Made by a program: the position numbers and the translations under genes | Assembly (NCBI RefSeq): GCF_000412635.1 | Contig: NZ_ASTG01000007.1 | Location: 1 to 64,000, forward strand | DNA length: 64,000 nucleotides | DNA from: Sphingobium bisphenolivorans | GTDB lineage: Bacteria > Pseudomonadota > Alphaproteobacteria > Sphingomonadales > Sphingomonadaceae | Direction of reading: 5' to 3' | The notes under the pieces: generated by a model | Seen by the model: only the letters and a program-made list of their open reading frames with translations | Database searches by the model: none | What the model was told of the DNA's origin: nothing | Shown here: positions 16,975 to 25,923 of the stretch, one piece after another | Numbering within the stretch: the first letter of the stretch is position 1 | Layout of the letters: each line of letters opens with the position of its first letter

Positions 16975-17592
16975 TCAGGCGAAGGCAGGCGCCCTGCGCA
17001 GCCGGCCATAGGCCTCGATCACGCCCTGCAGCGCATGTTCATGAGCGCGGTCGCCGCCATTATGATCGGGATGGTAGCGCCGCAGCAGTTCCGTGTAACG
17101 TTGCCGCAGCGCCTTGCGGTCGGCGTCGATGGGGAGGCCCATCACCGACAGCGCCTTGCGATCCTCGTTCGAAAGGAACTTGCCGTCCTGCCGCATCTGG
17201 TTGTCGGCACGAGCCTTCGCTACCCGCTCCTTGAACTTGGCGCCGATCGCGTCGAGCGGGTCCTGAAAGTCGGACCAGCGCGGCGGCGGGCTGGCGGCGT
17301 TGGAGGAAAAGGCGCGCGTCTCCCGCTCCCACCCCGCATAGGGGCGCTGGGCGGCGGCAATCTCGTCCGGGCTCATGCCGGTGAAGAAATTATAGCCCTG
17401 GTTGAATTCGCGCACGTGGTCAAGGCAGAGCCAGCGCCACGCCGGGCCATCCTGCCGCGCCCGCTGCCCTTCCAGGGGCGGCGCGCGGAATTCGCCAGGC
17501 TCCAGGCAACCGTCGACCGCGCAGGCGCGATCGCTCTCCACGCGTCCATGGAAACGGTTGAAGCGGCGGGTCGAGAAGGATTCGCTAGCCAA
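16975..17592 (-). CDS. J-domain protein with C-terminal DnaJ domain
   Basis: About 205 aa using a TTG at 17592 with CAGGG just upstream; the frame stays open to an ATG at 17652, which would overlap bolA. The last ~65 residues form a J domain with the HPD motif in YHPDHNGG, preceded by VMGLPIDADRKALRQRYTELLRR. The N-terminal part has CAVDGC and CLDH, a possible zinc site, and the phrase FNQGYNFFTGMSPDEI typical of alphaproteobacterial members. Probably an Hsp70 co-chaperone of unknown clientele. Confidence 0.8.
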   Translation of the reverse strand: MASESFSTRRFNRFHGRVESDRACAVDGCLEPGEFRAPPLEGQRARQDGPAWRWLCLDHVREFNQGYNFFTGMSPDEIAAAQRPYAGWERETRAFSSNAASPPPRWSDFQDPLDAIGAKFKERVAKARADNQMRQDGKFLSNEDRKALSVMGLPIDADRKALRQRYTELLRRYHPDHNGGDRAHEHALQGVIEAYGRLRRAPAFA

Positions 17593-17621
17593 GATTGCCC
17601 TGATGCACTTGCGGTCAAAAG

Positions 17622-17633
17622 GCCTATATAGGC
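17622..17633. promoter_or_regulatory. Perfect 12-bp palindrome at the bolA start
   Basis: GCCTATATAGGC, three bases before the bolA ATG at 17637, in the divergent region shared with the J-domain gene. It could be an operator or contain the -10 region (TATATA) of a nearly leaderless bolA transcript. No matching -35 box at correct spacing was found. Confidence 0.4.
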
Positions 17634-17636
17634 GGC

Positions 17637-17924
17637 ATGACCGACGTTTCAAAAGGCCCTGTCGCCACCGAAATCGAGGCGCGCCTGCGCGCCGCCCTCA
17701 GCCCCGACCAGCTTGCCGTCATCAACGACAGCGAAAAGCATCGGGGGCATGCCGGCCATGACGGCACGGGCGAGAGCCACTTCACCGTCGATATCGTCGC
17801 CGCTCGATTTGCCGGGCAAAGCCGGGTCGCCCGCCAGCGGCTGGTGAACGCGGCCCTCGCCGACCTGCTGCGCGAGAAGGTGCATGCCCTTGCCATCAAG
17901 GCACGGGCACCGGGCGAAGCCTGA
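17637..17924 (+). CDS. bolA: BolA family protein
   Basis: 95 aa. BolA fold features include VINDSEKHRGHAGH, with the conserved His used for shared [2Fe-2S] binding with monothiol glutaredoxin, ESHFTVDIVAARFAG and RQRLVNAALADLL. BolA proteins regulate iron homeostasis and morphology. The gene is divergent from the J-domain protein and followed 43 bases later by the pirin gene. Confidence 0.9.
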   Translation: MTDVSKGPVATEIEARLRAALSPDQLAVINDSEKHRGHAGHDGTGESHFTVDIVAARFAGQSRVARQRLVNAALADLLREKVHALAIKARAPGEA

Positions 17925-17967
17925 CCCGTCACCTCCCCCCTTCGACCAGCTCTGAAACGGACGCAGC

Positions 17968-18876
17968 ATGACCCAGCCGACCGACCCTATCATCCAGACG
18001 ATCACGCCGACCTCGCACAATCTCGGCGATTTCCGTGTCCATCGTTCCCTGCCCGCCAAGGAGCGGACGATGGTGGGACCGTTCATCTTCTTCGACCAGG
18101 CGGGGCCTGCCCAGATCGACGCGGGGAAGGGGATCGACGTGCGGCCGCATCCGCACATCAATCTCGCCACCGTCACCTATATGTACGAAGGCAGTTTCCT
18201 TCACCGCGATTCCCTCGGCACCGAGCAACTGATCGAGCCGGGCGCGGTCAACCTGATGACGGCGGGCAAGGGGATCGTTCATTCGGAACGTTCTCCGCAA
18301 GAGGATCGCGCCAAGCCCTCCAAATTGTCCGCCATCCAGACCTGGCTGGCGCTGCCTGACAGGGACGAGGAGCGCGACCCGGCCTTCGAACATGTGAGCG
18401 AGGGTGGCCTGCCGGTCATCGACTGCGGACAGGCGCGAGCGCGGGTCATCATGGGCACGCTGTGGGGGGAAACGGCGCCCACGACCACCTATGCCAAGAC
18501 GATCTATGCCGACATCCAGCTTCTGCCCGGCGGCTCCGTGCCGATCGACGCAGAGGCGGACGAGCGCGCCATCTATGTGTCGGGTGGCGATGCCGCGCTC
18601 GACGGGCGTCCGCTTCAGCCGCAAACCCTTTACGTCTTGCGCCCGGGCGTTCGCGCCACGCTGATGAGCGTCGATGGCGGTCGGGTGATGCTCTGCGGCG
18701 GCGAGGCCTTTGCCAGCCCCCGCCATGTCTGGTGGAATTTCGTCTCGTCCACGAAGGACCGGCTGATGCAGGCGCGCGACGATTGGGAAGCGATGCGCTT
18801 TCCGTTGATCCCGGGCGACGATCAGGAGTTCATTCCAATCCCGCAAGGCCGGCCCAAGACAGTCAGCTATCCTTGA
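17968..18876 (+). CDS. Pirin family protein
   Basis: 302 aa bicupin. The N-terminal cupin has the metal ligands H61 and H63 (RPHPHINLATVTY) and H105/E107 (GKGIVHSERSP), the pirin set of three His and one Glu-type ligands. The C-terminal pirin_C domain holds LMSVDGGRVMLCGGEAF and PRHVWWNFVSS. Bacterial pirins can act as quercetin 2,3-dioxygenases or bind metabolic enzymes; the substrate here is unknown. A degenerate repeat element follows. Confidence 0.9.
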   Translation: MTQPTDPIIQTITPTSHNLGDFRVHRSLPAKERTMVGPFIFFDQAGPAQIDAGKGIDVRPHPHINLATVTYMYEGSFLHRDSLGTEQLIEPGAVNLMTAGKGIVHSERSPQEDRAKPSKLSAIQTWLALPDRDEERDPAFEHVSEGGLPVIDCGQARARVIMGTLWGETAPTTTYAKTIYADIQLLPGGSVPIDAEADERAIYVSGGDAALDGRPLQPQTLYVLRPGVRATLMSVDGGRVMLCGGEAFASPRHVWWNFVSSTKDRLMQARDDWEAMRFPLIPGDDQEFIPIPQGRPKTVSYP

Positions 18877-18910
18877 ACGGCGACCTTCCTTTACACTCCG
18901 CCCATCTGCG

Positions 18911-18990
18911 CTTGTCGAAGGGCCAAGCCGCGCGGAGCTAGGCACTTGCCTTCGCTCAGTCGTGGGCTTCGACATGCTCAGCCCGAACGG
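18911..18990. repeat. Degenerate inverted repeat element (family 2)
   Basis: CTTGTCGAAG (18911-18920) is matched on the other strand by CATGTCGAAG (18977-18968), and the right end CCGTTCGGGCTGAGC (18990-18976, minus) resembles the arms of the element at 43331. It fills most of the 129-bp convergent gap between the pirin and zinc-ribbon genes, where it may also stop transcription. Confidence 0.5.
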
Positions 18991-19005
18991 ACTTGATTGG
19001 AAGTC

Positions 19006-19836
19006 CTACTGGACGAAGGTCAGCGAGAGATTTTCCGCATTCTTCGGAATGTCGATCCGGCTCTCGTTGATCGAGGCTTCCTCGCCGGGTTTCAGCTTGG
19101 CGCGGTCCGCCTTGGTCGTCCAGCTGAACACCAGCCGGTTCTGCCGGTCGCGAAGCTGCACCAGGACGGGGGGAACGGGCAGATTCTGCTTGCCGCTGTT
19201 CACGATCCGCGCACCGAAAGCGAAATATTCCTCGCCCGTCGGCAGCTTGCGGCGCTCGGCGGGTTTGGAGAGATAGAAGAGCAGGTCGGGATCGCCTTCC
19301 TCCGCCACCAAACCGAGATTGACGGCCCAGCTGGGTGCGCCGAAATACCAGAGCGCCCCGCCTGCCGCCGCGATCAACAGGCAGAAGCTCGCCGCCGCAT
19401 AGGTCCACAGCTTGAGCTTGTTGCGGCGGAACTTCACCGGCTGCGGCGGCAGTTCTTCCTGTGGCGCGACCCGCTCACGATGACGATGCCCGTAGATATC
19501 GTCGAAGCGATAGTCCGGCTTCGCCTCGTGCGGGGGGGCCTCCGCTACCGGCGCGTCTGCGGCAGCCGCAGCAACTTCCGGCACCGGATCGGCCACGGGC
19601 TGCGACGCGGCGGGAGGGGCGGCAAGCGGCTCGGGCTCGGCTGCGGGCGGCACGGGTGGCGCGACGGGCGCATCCGCGCCCGCTCCGGCGAATGCCTCTT
19701 CCCTCGGTGCGAGCGTCGGCGGCTCCTGGTACCAGCTATGTTTGCAGGCGGCGCAGCGGACCTGACGGCCGTTCGGGCCGACGGCACTGTCTGGCACGAT
19801 GTAGCGCGTAGCGCAGCTGGGACACACCAGGATCAT
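19006..19836 (-). CDS. Zinc-ribbon (MJ0042-type) membrane protein
   Basis: 276 aa. The N-terminus is a zinc ribbon: [20 protein letters not shown] followed by [12 protein letters not shown] (CxxC...CxxC), the MJ0042/zinc_ribbon_5 family. A long Ala/Pro/Glu-rich linker (about residues 40-130) follows, then one transmembrane segment ([20 protein letters not shown]) and an extracytoplasmic C-terminal domain with [20 protein letters not shown] and [17 protein letters not shown] (DUF3426-like). Divergent from ftsE across 164 bp. Function unknown. Confidence 0.8.
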   Translation of the reverse strand: MILVCPSCATRYIVPDSAVGPNGRQVRCAACKHSWYQEPPTLAPREEAFAGAGADAPVAPPVPPAAEPEPLAAPPAASQPVADPVPEVAAAAADAPVAEAPPHEAKPDYRFDDIYGHRHRERVAPQEELPPQPVKFRRNKLKLWTYAAASFCLLIAAAGGALWYFGAPSWAVNLGLVAEEGDPDLLFYLSKPAERRKLPTGEEYFAFGARIVNSGKQNLPVPPVLVQLRDRQNRLVFSWTTKADRAKLKPGEEASINESRIDIPKNAENLSLTFVQ

Positions 19837-20000
19837 GTTGCTTCATAGCCATGCCTTGGACTCAAGGGCAAGCGGCAACAAACATGCCCGCGTAACAAGC
19901 GGCGACTCGCCGGAACCTCCGGGCGGGCTTTACGGCCGCCCACGCCATGTGCCATGGCTGGCAGACGGGGAAAGCAGGGAGCGTCGGGGCGCATTTTTCG

Positions 20001-20714
20001 ATGATGTCGGCCATCGTCCAGTTCGAAAATGTGGGCCTGCGCTATGGTCTGGACAGCGAGACGCTGTCCGACATCAGCTTTTCGCTGCACGCAGGCGGAT
20101 TTTATTTCCTGACCGGGGCGTCGGGCGCGGGCAAGACATCGCTGCTGAAGCTGTTGTACCTGGCGCAGCGGCCCAGCCGCGGCGTGATCCGCCTGTTCGG
20201 CGAGGATGTGGTGACGCTTCCGCGCAAACGGCTGCCCGGCTTCCGCCGCCGCATCGGTGTCGTCTTCCAGGACTTCCGCCTCGTCCCGCACCTCTCCGCC
20301 TACGACAATATCGCGCTGCCGCTGCGCGTGGCGGGGATGGTGGAATCGGAGATCGACGCGCCTGTCACTGAAATGCTGAACTGGGTGGGACTAGGAGACA
20401 GGGGGCAGGCGCGCCCCGCCACCCTGTCCGGTGGAGAGCAGCAGCGCGTCGCCATCGCCCGCGCCGTGATCGGGCGCCCGGAAATCTTGGTGGCGGACGA
20501 GCCGACAGGCAATGTCGATGCCGACATGGCCCGCCGCCTCATGACTTTGTTCGAGGCGCTCAACCGCCTTGGCACCACGATCGTCGTCGCCACCCACGAC
20601 CTGCCGCTGATCGCGCAAGTTTCGGCGGCCCAGATGATGAAGCTGGACCGGGGCCGGCTGTCCGATCCTACCGGATCGCTGCGCTACCCGCCGCGCCAGC
20701 AGGTCAGCGGCTGA
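20001..20714 (+). CDS. ftsE: Cell division ATP-binding protein FtsE
   Basis: 237 aa. Walker A is GASGAGKTSLLK, the signature LSGGEQQRVAIARA, Walker B ILVADEPTGNVD and the H-loop VATHDLP. The order ftsE-ftsX with a one-base overlap (TGATG) is canonical. FtsEX is an inner-membrane ATPase that gates peptidoglycan hydrolase activation at the septum. Two ATGs (20001 and 20004) compete as the start, and no clear ribosome-binding site precedes them. Confidence 0.92.
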   Translation: MMSAIVQFENVGLRYGLDSETLSDISFSLHAGGFYFLTGASGAGKTSLLKLLYLAQRPSRGVIRLFGEDVVTLPRKRLPGFRRRIGVVFQDFRLVPHLSAYDNIALPLRVAGMVESEIDAPVTEMLNWVGLGDRGQARPATLSGGEQQRVAIARAVIGRPEILVADEPTGNVDADMARRLMTLFEALNRLGTTIVVATHDLPLIAQVSAAQMMKLDRGRLSDPTGSLRYPPRQQVSG

Positions 20715-21619
20715 TGCGCATGGGTGTCGATCGCCGCGCCGCCGCCGCTGCGCGCCATCGCCTGCTGCCGGAGGGGCGGGTGGCAGGTCCCATGCCGTGG
20801 ATCGTTGCCATCATGATGTTCCTGACGGTGCTGTCCGCCGCTGCCGGCCTTGGCCTCAATGCAGCGGTCCACTCGATGGGCGACGACCTGGCCGGACGTG
20901 CCACGGTCCAGATCGTCGAGGCGAATGGCGAGCAGCGCGCCCGCCTTGCTGCCCTCGTGACGGAAAGATTGCGCCGCATCCCCTATGTACGCGCGGTCCA
21001 GCCCGTCGACCCGGCGGCATTGATCGAACAGATCCGTCCCTGGTTGGGGCAGGACGCCGCCAGTGGGGAATTGCCGATCCCGGCGCTCATCGACATCGAA
21101 CTGACGTCGGGGCAGGCGGAGGCAAAGATCGATCATCTGCGCCGGCAGCTTGCCACGCTTTCGCCCAAGCTCAGGCTGGAGCCGCATGCCGCCTTCCTTC
21201 AACCTGTCGCCGGGCTGTTGTCCTCTCTCGGCTGGCTGGCAGCCGGCATCGTCCTGCTGATGACGCTGGCGACTGGCGCGGTGGTGGTGCTGGCGGCGCG
21301 CGCGGCGCATGATGGCCATCGCGGCACCATCGACGTGCTGCACCTGATGGGCGCCACCGATGTGCAGATCGCCCGCCTGTTTCAGCGCCGCATCGGCCTT
21401 GACGCCCTGCTGGGGGGAGCGCTTGGTTTCGCCATGGCGCTGCTGGTGCTGGCCCTGCTTGGCGCACGCCTGCTCGCCACCGGATCGGAACTGCTGGCGA
21501 CGGTGCAGCTTCCCTGGACAAGTTGGGCGTTGCTGGCGGTGCTGCCGGTGGGCGGCGTCCTGCTGGCGACGGTCGCCGCGCGCTGGACCGTGCTTCGATC
21601 GCTGGGGCGGCTGTTATGA
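20714..21619 (+). CDS. ftsX: Cell division protein FtsX
   Basis: 301 aa. One transmembrane segment near the N-terminus (PWIVAIMMFLTVLSAAAGLG), a periplasmic domain of about 130 residues, then three more hydrophobic segments. The conserved FtsX cytoplasmic phrase RGTIDVLHLMGATDVQIARLF lies between them. It partners with FtsE. The basic N-terminus (MRMGVDRRAAAAARHRLLPEGR) is cytoplasmic. It overlaps ydcF downstream by four bases. Confidence 0.9.
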   Translation: MRMGVDRRAAAAARHRLLPEGRVAGPMPWIVAIMMFLTVLSAAAGLGLNAAVHSMGDDLAGRATVQIVEANGEQRARLAALVTERLRRIPYVRAVQPVDPAALIEQIRPWLGQDAASGELPIPALIDIELTSGQAEAKIDHLRRQLATLSPKLRLEPHAAFLQPVAGLLSSLGWLAAGIVLLMTLATGAVVVLAARAAHDGHRGTIDVLHLMGATDVQIARLFQRRIGLDALLGGALGFAMALLVLALLGARLLATGSELLATVQLPWTSWALLAVLPVGGVLLATVAARWTVLRSLGRLL

Positions 21620-22146
21620 TCATCCGCTTCGTCGCGGTGACGCTGCTCGGCTGGATGCTGGGTTTTGCCTGGTTCGCAATTTTGCTGCCCCAGCCGCTCG
21701 ATGGGCGTCAGACCGATGCGATCGTCGTGCTGACGGGGGGCGCGGGGCGGATCGACCGGGGCCTAGCCCTGCTCAAGGAGGGCGCGGCGAAGCGGATGCT
21801 GATCTCCGGCGTCGACCGCTCCGTGCGCCCCGCCGAACTGGCCGCGCAATATGATGCGCCGCAGCGTCTTTTCCGCTGCTGTATCACGCTCGGGCGCGAA
21901 GCGATCGATACACGGTCGAATGCCATCGAAACCGCCCATTGGCTGGAGCGGCGAGATTATAAGGCGGTACGGCTCATCACCACCGACTGGCATATGCGCC
22001 GCGCCGCGCTCGAACTGCGGCAGGCTCTGCCCGGCCGGGTGACGCTCGTCTACGACGCCGTGCCGAGCCGCCCCAGCCTCACCATGCTGGCGCGCGAATA
22101 TAACAAATATCTGTTGCGCCGGGCCGCGGCGCTGATCGGCATCTGA
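21616..22146 (+). CDS. YdcF/SanA (DUF218) family membrane-anchored protein
   Basis: 176 aa from the ATG at 21616 (ATGA overlap with ftsX). One N-terminal transmembrane helix (VAVTLLGWMLGFAWFAILL) is followed by the DUF218 domain: DAIVVLTGGAGRIDRGLALL, RMLISGV, SNAIETAHWL, TTDWHMRRAALELR. ElyC/SanA relatives act in envelope integrity and peptidoglycan precursor metabolism. Position between ftsX and plsC supports an envelope role. Confidence 0.86.
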   Translation: MIIRFVAVTLLGWMLGFAWFAILLPQPLDGRQTDAIVVLTGGAGRIDRGLALLKEGAAKRMLISGVDRSVRPAELAAQYDAPQRLFRCCITLGREAIDTRSNAIETAHWLERRDYKAVRLITTDWHMRRAALELRQALPGRVTLVYDAVPSRPSLTMLAREYNKYLLRRAAALIGI

Positions 22147-22155
22147 CGGCTTTTC

Positions 22156-22854
22156 ATGATCACGGCCATCCGTTCCTTCGCCTTCATGCTCGCCTTCTAT
22201 GTCGGCTCGCTGCTGTTCGTGCTCGCCGCGATGGCGAGCAATCTGGTCGCGCCCCATTCCATTCCCGCGGTGGCGACGGGATGGAGCCGCTTCCACCGCT
22301 GGTGCGTGAATTGGCTGCTGGGCCAGAAGGTGCGGGTTGAGGGCGAACTTCCCCAGGGTCCCTATCTTTATATCCTGAAGCATGAATCGATGTTCGAGAC
22401 GATCGACCTGCTCTGCCTGCTGCATCGCCCCGCCATCGCCGCCAAGCGCGAGTTGTTCGACATTCCACTCTGGGGCGGCATTGCCCGGCGCTACGGGCTG
22501 ATCCCGATCGAGCGCAGCGCCGGCGCCAGTGCCCTGCGCGCCCTTCGCAGCGCGGCTCTCGCGACGACCGCGCAGGGCCGCCCGGTCTGCCTCTTTCCAG
22601 AAGGGACGCGGGTTCCGCATGGTGAGAGCCCGCCGCTGCGCTCCGGCTTCGCGGGGATCTATGCGTTGCTGAAGCTGCCCGTCGTGCCCATCGCCATCGA
22701 CAGCGGCCATGTGTCGCCGCGCGGAAAGTTCCTGAAACGCGCGGGCACCATTACTTACAAGGTGGGGGAGATCGTGCCGCCCGGGCTCGATCGGAACGAG
22801 GCGGAAGCGCGGGTTCATGCAGCGATCAATGCGCTGAATCCGCCCGTCCGATGA
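22156..22854 (+). CDS. 1-acyl-sn-glycerol-3-phosphate acyltransferase (PlsC type)
   Basis: 232 aa, one N-terminal membrane segment. Catalytic motif I reads KHESMFETID: the His is present and the usual H-x4-D acidic residue is Glu (H-x4-E). Motif III is LFPEGTRVPHGE. The enzyme would transfer an acyl chain to lysophosphatidic acid to make phosphatidic acid at the inner membrane. It follows ydcF by 9 bases and ends the ftsE-ftsX-ydcF-plsC run. Confidence 0.87.
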   Translation: MITAIRSFAFMLAFYVGSLLFVLAAMASNLVAPHSIPAVATGWSRFHRWCVNWLLGQKVRVEGELPQGPYLYILKHESMFETIDLLCLLHRPAIAAKRELFDIPLWGGIARRYGLIPIERSAGASALRALRSAALATTAQGRPVCLFPEGTRVPHGESPPLRSGFAGIYALLKLPVVPIAIDSGHVSPRGKFLKRAGTITYKVGEIVPPGLDRNEAEARVHAAINALNPPVR

Positions 22855-22871
22855 GGGTCGAACAAGTGGGT

Positions 22872-23777
22872 TTAGTGTGAACGTCCGAAATCGGGCTTCG
22901 GATCGTCTTGTCCCTGCTCGATGATCGACCGCCGGATTGCGCGCGTCCGGGTGAACAGGTTGAACAGCGTGTCGCCGTCATTCCAGCGGATGGCCCGCTG
23001 CAGAGCCGACAGGTCCTCCGAAAAGCGCTGAAGCATCTCCAGCACTGCCTCCTTGTTCGCCAGGAAGACGTCGCGCCACATGGTCGGATCGGACGCGGCG
23101 ATGCGCGTGAAGTCGCGAAAGCCGCCCGCCGAATATTTGATCACCTCGGACTGGGTGACATCCTCCAGATCGCTGGCGGTGCCGACGATGGTATAGGCGA
23201 TGAGGTGCGGCAGATGGCTCGTCACCGCCAACACCAGATCATGATGCTGCGGGTCCATCGTCTCGACCTCTGCGCCGACGCGGTGCCACAGTTCGGACAC
23301 GCGCTCGACCGCGGCCGGATCGGCACCCGCGGGCGGCGTCACGATGCACCAGCGCCCCCTGAACAGGGAGGCGAAGCCCGCCTCCGGCCCGCTATTCTCC
23401 GTTCCCGCGACCGGATGCGCAGGGATGATCGTCCGTCCCGGCAGCGCGGCGTTCAGCTGTGCCAGCACATCGGCCTTGCATGACCCGACGTCGCTGACGA
23501 TCGCCTCAGCCGGAAGATCGTCGGCAATCTCCGCCGCGACGACTCCCATCGCCCGGACCGGCACGCACAGCACGACCAGATCGGCGTCGGTGACGCTGGC
23601 GCCCGCAGTGTCCGTCACATCGTCGGCCAGGTCGATGGCGCGCGCGATTTCGCGGACGCGCGGGTCGGCGTCGTACCCCGTCACCCGCACGGTCGGCATC
23701 GCCTCCCGGATGGCGCGTGCAAGAGAGGCGCCAATCAGGCCGAGGCCAATGATCGTGACACGGGAAAAGGGCAGCAT
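22872..23777 (-). CDS. Prephenate/arogenate dehydrogenase
   Basis: 301 aa from the ATG at 23777. The NAD(P)-binding motif is VTIIGLGLIGASLARAI, and the family phrase ETMDPQHHDLVLAVTSHLPHLIAY carries the conserved catalytic-region His residues. HPVAGTENSGPEAG matches the substrate-binding signature. It converts prephenate to 4-hydroxyphenylpyruvate, or arogenate to tyrosine. Its start overlaps the hisC stop by one base, so it belongs to an aromatic-amino-acid unit. No ACT or chorismate-mutase domain is present. Confidence 0.9.
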   Translation of the reverse strand: MLPFSRVTIIGLGLIGASLARAIREAMPTVRVTGYDADPRVREIARAIDLADDVTDTAGASVTDADLVVLCVPVRAMGVVAAEIADDLPAEAIVSDVGSCKADVLAQLNAALPGRTIIPAHPVAGTENSGPEAGFASLFRGRWCIVTPPAGADPAAVERVSELWHRVGAEVETMDPQHHDLVLAVTSHLPHLIAYTIVGTASDLEDVTQSEVIKYSAGGFRDFTRIAASDPTMWRDVFLANKEAVLEMLQRFSEDLSALQRAIRWNDGDTLFNLFTRTRAIRRSIIEQGQDDPKPDFGRSH

Positions 23778-24874
23778 CAGGCCACTTCCGCCATCGCGCG
23801 CAGCTTCGCCGCCACCTTGCGCACCTGTTCCTCGGTGCCGATCGTGATGCGCAGGCCGTTGGGCAGACCCTGCCCCGGCAGCCAGCGGGTGGCAAAGCCC
23901 TCGTCCCACAGTCCCTTCATCGCCGTCTCGGCGTCGAGCTTGCCGTCGAACAGGATGAGGAGGAAATTCGCCTTGCTCGGCACGACGCGCAATCCGTGGT
24001 TGGACAGCGCAGCCACTTCTCCCGCCAGCCATTCGCGCCACTTCCGGTTGTGCGTCCGGCTCGCCTCGACCCAGGCCTGGTCCTTCACCGCCGCGATCGC
24101 CGCCGCCTGGCCGGCCGTCGTCACGTTGAAGGGCGCGCGAATGCGATGCAGCACGTCGATCACCTCGGCGCTCGCATAGCCCCAGCCGATGCGCTCCGCC
24201 GCCAGCCCGTAAATCTTCGAGAAGGTCCGCGTCACCAGCACATTGGCGGCGGTCTTCGCCAGTTCCAGGCCGCCATCATCCTCATCTGCTTCCAGATATT
24301 CGGCATAGGCTTGATCCAGCACGAACAAGATGTCCGGGCGAAGGGCCGCATGGAGACGCGCAATTTCCTCGCGCGGCGTCATCGTGCCGGTGGGATTATT
24401 GGGATTAGCGAGGAAGACGACCTTGGTCCTCTCCGTCACGCAGGCCAGCAGCGCATCGACATCGGTCGCATAGTCGCGGTCGGGCGCCACGACGGGCGTG
24501 GCGCCCACGCGCCGGGCCGCGATGTCGTAGACGGAAAAGCCGTAGCGGACATAGAGTATTTCATCCCCCGGCCCTGCATAGGCGCTGGCGGCGATATGCA
24601 GCAGTTCGTCAGAACCCGTGCCGTAAATCACGCGCGCCGGGTCCAGCCCATGCGCCTGCGCGATCGCCTCCCGCATGGCGGCTGCGCCGGGGTCCGGATA
24701 GGTGGCAAGGTCCGCTGTCGCAGATACCAATGCTGCGCGCGCCGCATCGCTGGTACCCAGCGGATTTTCATTGGCTGACAGCTTCACCAGCTGGCGTCCG
24801 TCATCGGCGGCCGACTTGCCCGGCACATAGGGGGAGATACCGAGTATCCAGTCTTTGGGGGCAGGCTTGGTCAT
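23777..24874 (-). CDS. hisC: Histidinol-phosphate / aromatic aminotransferase (HisC)
   Basis: 365 aa class I/II aminotransferase. The PLP lysine lies in [20 protein letters not shown], with [11 protein letters not shown] and VLDQAYAEY as the other active-site motifs. The N-terminus [16 protein letters not shown] is characteristic of HisC. Location directly upstream of prephenate dehydrogenase suggests it also transaminates prephenate or aryl-pyruvates in Tyr/Phe synthesis, a known secondary role of HisC paralogues. Confidence 0.9.
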   Translation of the reverse strand: MTKPAPKDWILGISPYVPGKSAADDGRQLVKLSANENPLGTSDAARAALVSATADLATYPDPGAAAMREAIAQAHGLDPARVIYGTGSDELLHIAASAYAGPGDEILYVRYGFSVYDIAARRVGATPVVAPDRDYATDVDALLACVTERTKVVFLANPNNPTGTMTPREEIARLHAALRPDILFVLDQAYAEYLEADEDDGGLELAKTAANVLVTRTFSKIYGLAAERIGWGYASAEVIDVLHRIRAPFNVTTAGQAAAIAAVKDQAWVEASRTHNRKWREWLAGEVAALSNHGLRVVPSKANFLLILFDGKLDAETAMKGLWDEGFATRWLPGQGLPNGLRITIGTEEQVRKVAAKLRAMAEVA

Positions 24875-24907
24875 GGCCGGCGCTTTAGCGTTCCCGCGCG
24901 CAAAGCG

Positions 24908-25870
24908 CTAGACCACCGGCGTCACCAACGGCTCGCCAGCGAACCAGGCGTCGAGATTGGCAAGGACCAGATCGGCCATGGCCTTGCGCGTCTGCACGGT
25001 CGCGCTGCCCTGATGCGGTTGCAGCACCACATGATCCATCGTCAGCAGGGCATGCGGGACATGCGGTTCGTTCGCGAACACGTCCAGCCCGGCGCCCGCG
25101 ATCCGCCGCTCCGCAAGCGCCGCCACCATTGCCTCTTCATCGATCACGCTCCCCCGGCTGATGTTGATGAGGACGCCCCCTGGCCCCAGCGCGTCCAGCA
25201 TCGCCGCACCGACCAGATGCCGCGCTTCCGCCCCGCCGGATGTGGCTACGATAATCACGTCGCTCGCTCGCGCGAAGTCGAGCGGATCGGCGATGTAGCG
25301 ATAAGCGGTGCCGTCGTCCGCCGGTCGCCGGCTATGGTAGATGATCTCGCCGGCCACCGGCTCCAGCCGCCGCGCGATGGCTCGGCCGATCCGGCCCAGC
25401 CCCAAAATCCCGATCCGCTTGCCCGTGACGCGCCCGCTGAGCGCGGGCTTCACGCCCTTCGCCCATTCGCCTGTGCGCACCATCCGGTCGTTAGCCGCGA
25501 TGTTGCGGACCGTCGCATAGAGCAACCCGACCGCGAGATCGGCGACGTCGTCGGTCAGCACATCGGGCGTGTTGGTGACGCGAATGCCCTTTGCCCGCGC
25601 ATGGTCGATATCGACCTTGTCATAGCCAACGGAAAACAGCGCGATCAGCTCAAGCCGGGGCAGGGCGTCCATGATCGCGGCAGGTGCGCCGACCGATCCG
25701 AAGGACACCAGCGCCCGCGCCTGCCGCACCTCGTCCGGCAGCATATTCAGGTCGGCGTCCGCCGGCACGGCATGAACGACGAAGCGCTGCGCCAATGCCT
25801 CGTCAAGATAGGGATAGAGCGGGCCGAAGGCGACGATCGGGATGCGGGCTGTCTCTGTCATACCCGCCAT
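24908..25870 (-). CDS. D-isomer-specific 2-hydroxyacid dehydrogenase
   Basis: 320 aa (or 317 from the ATG at 25861). The Rossmann motif is [18 protein letters not shown]; catalytic Arg is in [14 protein letters not shown] (region) and the Glu/His pair in [12 protein letters not shown] and [25 protein letters not shown] is the family signature. It would reduce a glyoxylate/hydroxypyruvate-like 2-ketoacid with NAD(P)H; the substrate is not determinable. Divergent from metX across a short spacer. Confidence 0.88.
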   Translation of the reverse strand: MAGMTETARIPIVAFGPLYPYLDEALAQRFVVHAVPADADLNMLPDEVRQARALVSFGSVGAPAAIMDALPRLELIALFSVGYDKVDIDHARAKGIRVTNTPDVLTDDVADLAVGLLYATVRNIAANDRMVRTGEWAKGVKPALSGRVTGKRIGILGLGRIGRAIARRLEPVAGEIIYHSRRPADDGTAYRYIADPLDFARASDVIIVATSGGAEARHLVGAAMLDALGPGGVLINISRGSVIDEEAMVAALAERRIAGAGLDVFANEPHVPHALLTMDHVVLQPHQGSATVQTRKAMADLVLANLDAWFAGEPLVTPVV

Positions 25871-25890
25871 CTAGAGCGCATGAGAGCCGA

Positions 25891-25919
25891 TTGACAGAGG
25901 CGGGTACCGGTCCTAGCCC
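25891..25919 (+). promoter_or_regulatory. Probable sigma-70-type promoter giving leaderless metX mRNA
   Basis: TTGACA at 25891-25896, a 17-bp spacer, TAGCCC at 25914-25919. Transcription would start near 25926, at the metX ATGs (25924/25927). No ribosome-binding site precedes the gene. The -35 is perfect, the -10 is poor. Confidence 0.5.
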
Positions 25920-25923
25920 GATC

